This document shows, piece by piece, positions 59,717 through 64,000 of a stretch of 64,000 nt of DNA. The number at the start of each line of letters is the position of its first letter. The first letter of the stretch is position 1. Source of the DNA: Streptomyces odontomachi (lineage in GTDB: Bacteria > Actinomycetota > Actinomycetes > Streptomycetales > Streptomycetaceae); NCBI RefSeq assembly GCF_024435355.1, contig NZ_JAMJWG010000013.1, forward strand, positions 124,001 to 188,000. The letters run 5' to 3'. The position numbers were made by a program, and so were the translations under genes. The notes under the pieces were generated by a model. It had not been told where the DNA came from. It searched no databases and was given only the letters and a program-made list of their open reading frames with translations.

Positions 59717-60822
59717 CCGACCGCACACCGAGTCCCTCCCCGCTGCCCTCAGGACAGCGGGGAAGGCTCGCCAGGCTCCGCCGCGGGGTGCTGCCCGGGC
59801 AGAGCGAGACGGGCCGCATGAGCGTCCGCCCGGGGCGCATGGCGCGCGGGCGGCGCGGCACCCAGCCCAAGGTCGTGGCGCTCGGCGGCGGCATGGGCCT
59901 GTCCGCCTCGCTCGCCGCGCTGCGCCGCATCACCGGCGACCTCACCGCCGTCGTCACCGTCGCGGACGACGGCGGCTCCAGCGGCCGGCTCCGTGCCGAA
60001 CTGGGCGTGCTGCCGCCCGGTGACCTCCGCAAGGCGCTCGCCGCGCTGTGCGGCGACGACGACTGGGGCCAGACCTGGGCCCGGGTCATCCAGCACCGCT
60101 TCCAGTCACAGGGCGAGATGCACGGCCACGCGGTCGGCAATCTGCTGATCGTCGCCCTGTGGGAGCAGCTGGGTGATCATGTGCAGGCCCTGGACCTGGT
60201 CGGCAAGCTGCTCGGCGCGCAGGGCCGGGTGCTGCCGATGTCCGCGGTCCCGCTGGAGCTGACGGCGCAGGTGCGCGGCCACGATCCGGCGCTGCCCGAC
60301 GCCGTCGCGACGGTGCACGGCCAGGCCACCGTCGCGCTCACCCCCGGTGAGGTGCAGTCCGTGCATCTCGTGCCACACGACCCGCCGGCCGTCCCCGAGG
60401 CCGTCGAAGCGGTCCTGGACGCCGACTGGGTGGTGCTCGGCCCCGGCTCCTGGTTCAGCTCGGTGATCCCCCACCTGCTGGTGCCCGATCTGCTCAAGGC
60501 CCTGGAGGAGACCAAGGCGCGCCGGGTGCTCTCCCTCAACCTTGCTCCCCAACCGGGCGAAACCGAAGGCTTCTCCCCGCAGCGTCATTTGGAGGTTTTG
60601 GGGCGACACGCCCCTAAACTCGCCCTGGACGTGGTGCTGGCCGACAAGGCCGCCGTGCCCGACAGCGACTCCCTGACCGAGGCGGCGCGCGGGTTCGGTG
60701 CCGCGGTCGAGCTGGCGCCCGTCGCCCGGCCCGACGGCAGCCCTAGGCACGATCCGGAGCTGTTGGCCGCCGCGTACGACCGTATTTTTCGGATGCATGG
60801 AAGGATCGGCCCATGGCGATGA
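59713..60822 (+). CDS. yvcK: YvcK/CofD-family protein (gluconeogenesis factor)
   Basis: A 369-residue protein of the YvcK family, needed in Bacillus and mycobacteria for growth on gluconeogenic carbon and for cell-wall precursor supply; some members bind UDP-sugars. VVALGGGMGLSASLAALRR, the TADDGGSSGRLR-type segment seen here as VADDGGSSGRLRAELG, and VLPPGDLRKALAAL are the family core. GNLLIVALWEQLGDH and VLGPGSWFSSVIPHLLVPDL follow. The first 50 residues are a basic extension. It overlaps both rapZ and whiA (10 bases). A stretch with rare codons and a GACAC motif near 60590-60620 may hold a whiA promoter. Confidence 0.94.
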   Translation: MTDRTPSPSPLPSGQRGRLARLRRGVLPGQSETGRMSVRPGRMARGRRGTQPKVVALGGGMGLSASLAALRRITGDLTAVVTVADDGGSSGRLRAELGVLPPGDLRKALAALCGDDDWGQTWARVIQHRFQSQGEMHGHAVGNLLIVALWEQLGDHVQALDLVGKLLGAQGRVLPMSAVPLELTAQVRGHDPALPDAVATVHGQATVALTPGEVQSVHLVPHDPPAVPEAVEAVLDADWVVLGPGSWFSSVIPHLLVPDLLKALEETKARRVLSLNLAPQPGETEGFSPQRHLEVLGRHAPKLALDVVLADKAAVPDSDSLTEAARGFGAAVELAPVARPDGSPRHDPELLAAAYDRIFRMHGRIGPWR

Positions 60823-61802
60823 CGGCAGCGGTGAAAGACGAGATCTCCCGGCTCCCCGTCACCCGGACCTGCTGCAGAAAGGCGGAGGTCTCGTCGATCC
60901 TGCGGTTCGCGGGCGCACTGCACCTGGTGAGCGGGCGGATCGTGATCGAGGCGGAGCTGGACACGGCGATGGCGGCGCGCCGCCTCAAGCGGGACATCCT
61001 GGAGATCTTCGGACACAGCTCGGAGCTGATCGTGATGGCTCCGGGCGGGCTGCGACGCGGTTCGCGTTACGTCGTACGGGTGGTTGCGGGGGGTGACCAG
61101 CTGGCCCGTCAGACGGGTCTGGTGGACGGCCGGGGCCGCCCCATCCGCGGCCTGCCGCCGCAGGTGGTCTCGGGGGCCACCTGCGACGCCGAGGCCGCCT
61201 GGCGCGGCGCGTTCCTCGCGCACGGTTCGCTCACCGAGCCCGGCAGGTCGTCCTCCCTGGAAGTGACCTGCCCAGGACCCGAGGCCGCGCTGGCGCTGGT
61301 CGGTGCCGCCCGGCGGCTCCAGATCTCCGCCAAGGCCCGCGAGGTGCGCTGCGTGGACCGCGTGGTGGTGCGCGACGGTGACGCCATCAGCGCGCTGCTG
61401 ACCCGGCTCGGCGCCCATGACTCCGTGCTGGCCTGGGAGGAGCGCCGGATGCGCCGCGAGGTGCGGGCCACCGCCAACCGCCTGGCCAACTTCGACGACG
61501 CCAACCTGCGCCGTTCCGCCCGCGCCGCGGTCGCCGCAGGAGCCCGTGTGCAGCGCGCCCTGGAGATCCTCGGCGACGAGGTACCCGAGCACCTCGCGGC
61601 CGCCGGACGGCTCCGCATGGAGCACAAGCAGGCCTCCCTGGAGGAGCTGGGCGCCCTCGCCGACCCCCCGCTCACCAAGGACGCCGTCGCCGGCCGCATC
61701 CGCCGCCTGCTCGCCATGGCCGACAAGCGCGCCCAGGACCTGGGCATCCCCGGGACGGAGTCCAACCTCACCGAGGAGATGGCGGAGAACCTGGCGGGCT
61801 GA
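60813..61802 (+). CDS. whiA: sporulation regulator WhiA
   Basis: WhiA works with WhiB to trigger septation of aerial hyphae and activates many sporulation genes through GACAC motifs. The 329-residue length equals the S. coelicolor protein as I recall it. It starts MAMTAAVKDEISRLPVTRTCCRK. The LAGLIDADG-like domain follows (ILRFAGALHLVSGRIVIEAELDT, ILEIFGHSSELIVMAPGGLRRG, LAHGSLTEPG). The C-terminal helix-turn-helix is HLAAAGRLRMEHKQASLEELGALADPPLTKDAVAGRIRRLL. The ATG sits inside the end of yvcK, so translation is coupled. It is the last gene of the uvrC-rapZ-yvcK-whiA operon; a dedicated inner promoter is also known for whiA in Streptomyces. Confidence 0.98.
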   Translation: MAMTAAVKDEISRLPVTRTCCRKAEVSSILRFAGALHLVSGRIVIEAELDTAMAARRLKRDILEIFGHSSELIVMAPGGLRRGSRYVVRVVAGGDQLARQTGLVDGRGRPIRGLPPQVVSGATCDAEAAWRGAFLAHGSLTEPGRSSSLEVTCPGPEAALALVGAARRLQISAKAREVRCVDRVVVRDGDAISALLTRLGAHDSVLAWEERRMRREVRATANRLANFDDANLRRSARAAVAAGARVQRALEILGDEVPEHLAAAGRLRMEHKQASLEELGALADPPLTKDAVAGRIRRLLAMADKRAQDLGIPGTESNLTEEMAENLAG

Positions 61803-62313
61803 GCCCACGCCGGCCACCGGCACGACGCGCACCGCGCACCGCACGCCGCCGGCCGCGCCCACCCTCCGCCACACCCGCGCCGCGAGCCCCTGCCCACCCC
61901 GACGCCACCCGCACATCCCGCCGCGCGGCCACCGGCACCGTTCGCGCGCCCCGAGCGCGGGCCCCCCGCCCACCGGCGCTTGCGAAAGAGCGCCCCCATG
62001 GCATCACCCGGGCCGGGCACCACCCGGGACCCTGGACCCGACCACCCGACCCCCCCCACCCGCGCCGGGCACCGGAGCGCGGACCGCCAGCGGCCCCCTT
62101 TGCGTACCGTCAGCCGACCCTGGACCTCCCTTCACCTACTCGCCGGTAGCTCATGGAAGAGGGGATCCCTTCGGACATTCCGGGCGTTTCAGCGGCCTGT
62201 TCGATGTCACTCGGCGGCCCCGGGAGAGGTAGGGTCGTACCCGGTCGGGGACAGGACATCCCATACAACTCGCCGGCCCCGCACAACCGGCGCACCAACG
62301 AGGAGATCGGTAC
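61803..62313. other. intergenic region upstream of gap
   Basis: A 511-bp region. The first 300 bases are C-rich low-complexity sequence with no gene. A TAGGGT hexamer at 62230-62235 is a plausible gap -10, with a weak TGTCAC at 62205-62210, giving a leader of about 70 nt. Confidence 0.5.
62205..62235 (+). promoter_or_regulatory. gap promoter candidate
   Basis: TGTCAC (62205-62210), 19 bases, TAGGGT (62230-62235). The -10 is convincing; the -35 and spacing are weak. Confidence 0.4.
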
Positions 62314-63318
62314 GTGACGATCCGCGTAGGCATCAACGGCTTTGGCCGCATCGGTCGTAACTTCTTCCGCGCGCTGCTGGAGCAGGGTGCAGACATCGAG
62401 GTTGTGGCCGTCAACGACCTGGGTGACACCGCGACCACCGCCCACCTGCTGAAGTACGACACCATCCTCGGCACCCTCAAGCAGGAGGTGTCGCACACCG
62501 CCGACACCATCACCGTCGGTGACAAGACCATCAAGGTGCTCTCCGAGCGCGACCCCGCGAACCTTCCGTGGGGCGACCTGGGCGTTGACATCGTCGTCGA
62601 GTCCACCGGCATCTTCACCAAGCGCGACGACGCCGCCAAGCACCTCACCGCCGGCGCCAAGAAGGTCATCATCTCGGCTCCGGCCAAGGACGAGGACATC
62701 ACCATCGTCATGGGAGTCAACCAGGACTCCTACGACCCGGCGAAGCACAACGTCATCTCCAACGCCTCCTGCACCACCAACTGCGTGGCGCCCATGGCGA
62801 AGGTCCTCGACGAGAACTTCGGCATCGCCAAGGGCCTCATGACGACGGTCCACGCGTACACGAACGACCAGCGGATCCTGGACTTCCCGCACAAGGACCT
62901 GCGTCGCGCCCGGGCCGCAGCGGCGAACATCATCCCGACGACCACCGGTGCCGCCAAGGCCACCGCCCTGGTCCTGCCCCAGCTGAAGGGCAAGCTCGAC
63001 GGCATCGCGATGCGCGTCCCCGTGCCGACCGGCTCGGTCACCGACCTGGTCGTCACCCTGGACCGCGAGGTCACCAAGGACGAGGTCAACGCCGCGTTCC
63101 AGAAGGCCGCCGAGGGCGAGCTGAAGGGCCTGCTGTACTACACCGCGGACCCGATCGTCTCCTCGGACATCGTCTCCACCCCGGCCTCCTGCACCTTCGA
63201 CTCGCTGCTGACCATGGCGGACGGCAACCAGGTCAAGATCATCGGCTGGTACGACAACGAGTGGGGTTACTCGAACCGCATCGTCGACCTCACCGTCTTC
63301 GTCGGCGACCGGCTCTGA
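62314..63318 (+). CDS. gap: glyceraldehyde-3-phosphate dehydrogenase, type I
   Basis: Catalyses oxidative phosphorylation of glyceraldehyde 3-phosphate with NAD+ in glycolysis. The 334-residue protein starts VTIRVGINGFGRIGRNFFRALL (Rossmann motif) and carries VNDLGDTATTAHLLKYDTILG. The active-site segment is SNASCTTNCVAPMAKVL (catalytic Cys at about residue 153). The partner His is in VHAYTNDQRILDFPHKDLRRARAAA. GWYDNEWGYSNRIVDL is the C-terminal signature. Codon bias is strong, as expected for an abundant enzyme. The GTG is preceded by GAGGAGATCGGTAC. It heads the glycolytic pair with pgk. Confidence 0.98.
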   Translation: MTIRVGINGFGRIGRNFFRALLEQGADIEVVAVNDLGDTATTAHLLKYDTILGTLKQEVSHTADTITVGDKTIKVLSERDPANLPWGDLGVDIVVESTGIFTKRDDAAKHLTAGAKKVIISAPAKDEDITIVMGVNQDSYDPAKHNVISNASCTTNCVAPMAKVLDENFGIAKGLMTTVHAYTNDQRILDFPHKDLRRARAAAANIIPTTTGAAKATALVLPQLKGKLDGIAMRVPVPTGSVTDLVVTLDREVTKDEVNAAFQKAAEGELKGLLYYTADPIVSSDIVSTPASCTFDSLLTMADGNQVKIIGWYDNEWGYSNRIVDLTVFVGDRL

Positions 63319-63365
63319 CCGATCGCCGACACGGCAGGCAGACGGCAGGCACAGCAATGCACTAG

Positions 63366-63408
63366 ACAGGGTCCGGACGTGCGCGATGGAGCGCCGCCCG
63401 GACCCTGT
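63366..63408 (+). terminator. hairpin between gap and pgk
   Basis: ACAGGGTCCGG and CCGGACCCTGT form an 11-bp stem with a GCGC/GCGC-containing loop, 47 bases past the gap stop. It should reduce read-through into pgk, so pgk may have its own promoter. Confidence 0.65.
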
Positions 63409-63571
63409 TCTCGTGTGTGCGGCCCGCCTGTTCGCCGGCCGCACCGCCGGCCGCACCGCGGGCCGCTCGGAACCGGTGACGGGCGCGGGCCGTCCGTGCG
63501 GTCCCGGCGCCCGGGTGGCCCGGAGCACAGCGCCACTCAGAGCCCTCCTAGGAGCTTAGGGAAGCCCACTC

Positions 63572-64000
63572 ATGAAGACGATCGACGAACTTCTCACCGA
63601 AGGGGTCGACGGCACGCGGGTCTTCGTCCGCGCCGACCTGAACGTCCCCCTCGCCGACGGCACCATCACCGACGACGGCCGGATCCGTGCCGTCCTGCCC
63701 ACCGTCAAGGCGCTCGCCGAGGCGGGCGCCAAGGTGATCGTCGCCTCCCATCTCGGCCGTCCCAAGGGCGCGCCCGACCCGGCCTTCTCGCTGCTGCCCG
63801 CCGCCGTGCGGCTCGGTGAACTGCTCGGCACCCACGTCGCGTTCGCCCAGGACACCGTCGGCCCCGCCGCGCACGACGCGGTCAAGGGCCTGGAGCCCGG
63901 CCAGGTGGCGGTGATCGAGAACCTCCGCTTCAACCCCGGTGAGACCAGCAAGGACGACACCGAGCGCGCCCAGTTCGCCGACCAGCTCGCCGCCCTCGCC
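63572..64000 (+). CDS. pgk: phosphoglycerate kinase (N-terminal part)
   Basis: Transfers phosphate from 1,3-bisphosphoglycerate to ADP in glycolysis. Only the first 143 codons are present; the gene runs off the right edge. The N-domain motifs are clear: RVFVRADLNVPLADGTITDDGRI, VIVASHLGRPKGAPDPAFSL and NLRFNPGETSKDD. A normal enzyme is about 400 residues. The ATG at 63572 follows AGGGAAGCCCACTC. Codon usage is strongly biased, like gap. Confidence 0.97.
   Translation, partial: MKTIDELLTEGVDGTRVFVRADLNVPLADGTITDDGRIRAVLPTVKALAEAGAKVIVASHLGRPKGAPDPAFSLLPAAVRLGELLGTHVAFAQDTVGPAAHDAVKGLEPGQVAVIENLRFNPGETSKDDTERAQFADQLAALA

Overview
The window is chromosomal DNA of a Streptomyces-type actinomycete. 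The evidence is a G+C content near 70%, codons that almost always end in G or C, frequent GTG starts, the sporulation regulator gene whiA, an Xre-DUF5753/DUF397 pair, a maleylpyruvate isomerase-type (mycothiol-linked) protein, sugar ABC operons without their own ATPase gene, and secreted proteins with long Streptomyces-type signal peptides. From memory, the gene order (rpsA ... coaE ... uvrB ... uvrA ... uvrC-rapZ-yvcK-whiA-gap-pgk) matches the conserved core region around SCO1945-SCO1998 of S. coelicolor read in reverse. Several genes between these anchors look like strain-level additions.

Layout. 1-9.7 kb: the start of an hrpB-type helicase (minus), a methyltransferase (minus), rpsA with a long leader, a secreted beta-helix protein, then a PAC2 protein, coaE, a TPR protein, a small DUF6343 membrane protein, a second methyltransferase, a DoxX protein and an S4 RNA-binding protein. 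9.8-10.6 kb: a family 5 uracil-DNA glycosylase. 10.7-19.5 kb: a sugar-utilisation locus on the minus strand (GH127, solute-binding lipoprotein, two permeases, secreted clan GH-A enzyme with a RICIN domain) under a divergent LacI regulator. 19.7-21 kb: a small protein with an amyloid-signalling-like tail, coupled to a nucleotidyltransferase. 21-24.5 kb: a secreted trypsin-like protease, then a divergent Xre/DUF397 and HATPase regulatory cassette. 24.8-35 kb: a MocR regulator, gltD without gltB, a uridine-kinase-like protein without a P-loop, a Cip1-like secreted protein, a CBS protein, a CorA transporter, and psuG with a PfkB kinase. 35-39 kb: a zinc alcohol/formaldehyde dehydrogenase, ogt, a GDPD and an MHYT protein. 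39-58.6 kb: uvrB, two TerD-family genes, an S66 peptidase, aroQ, an MBL hydrolase, an MDMPI-type protein, uvrA, an ArsR/MFS pair with three operators, a MITE, a sugar kinase, an HTH regulator and uvrC. 58.6-64 kb: rapZ-yvcK-whiA coupled behind uvrC, then gap and the start of pgk.

Working together: UvrA, UvrB and UvrC of nucleotide excision repair lie within about 19 kb, with ogt and a UDG nearby, so the window is rich in DNA repair. UvrC-RapZ-YvcK-WhiA form a translationally coupled operon linking repair, nucleotide signalling, cell-wall/gluconeogenic metabolism and sporulation control. The GH127 locus reads as import and breakdown of an L-arabinose-containing oligosaccharide, with ATP hydrolysis probably supplied by a shared ATPase such as MsiK.

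Non-coding structure stands out. There are long bidirectional terminators between convergent genes. About eleven genes have a TANNNT hexamer six or seven bases before the start codon, which suggests leaderless transcripts. Four short tandem arrays (6, 9, 11 and 16 bp) sit between genes. A 63-nt stretch has no adenine on the plus strand. A MITE with 26-bp inverted ends has inserted at the stop codon of arsR. No rRNA, tRNA, CRISPR array or complete insertion sequence was seen.
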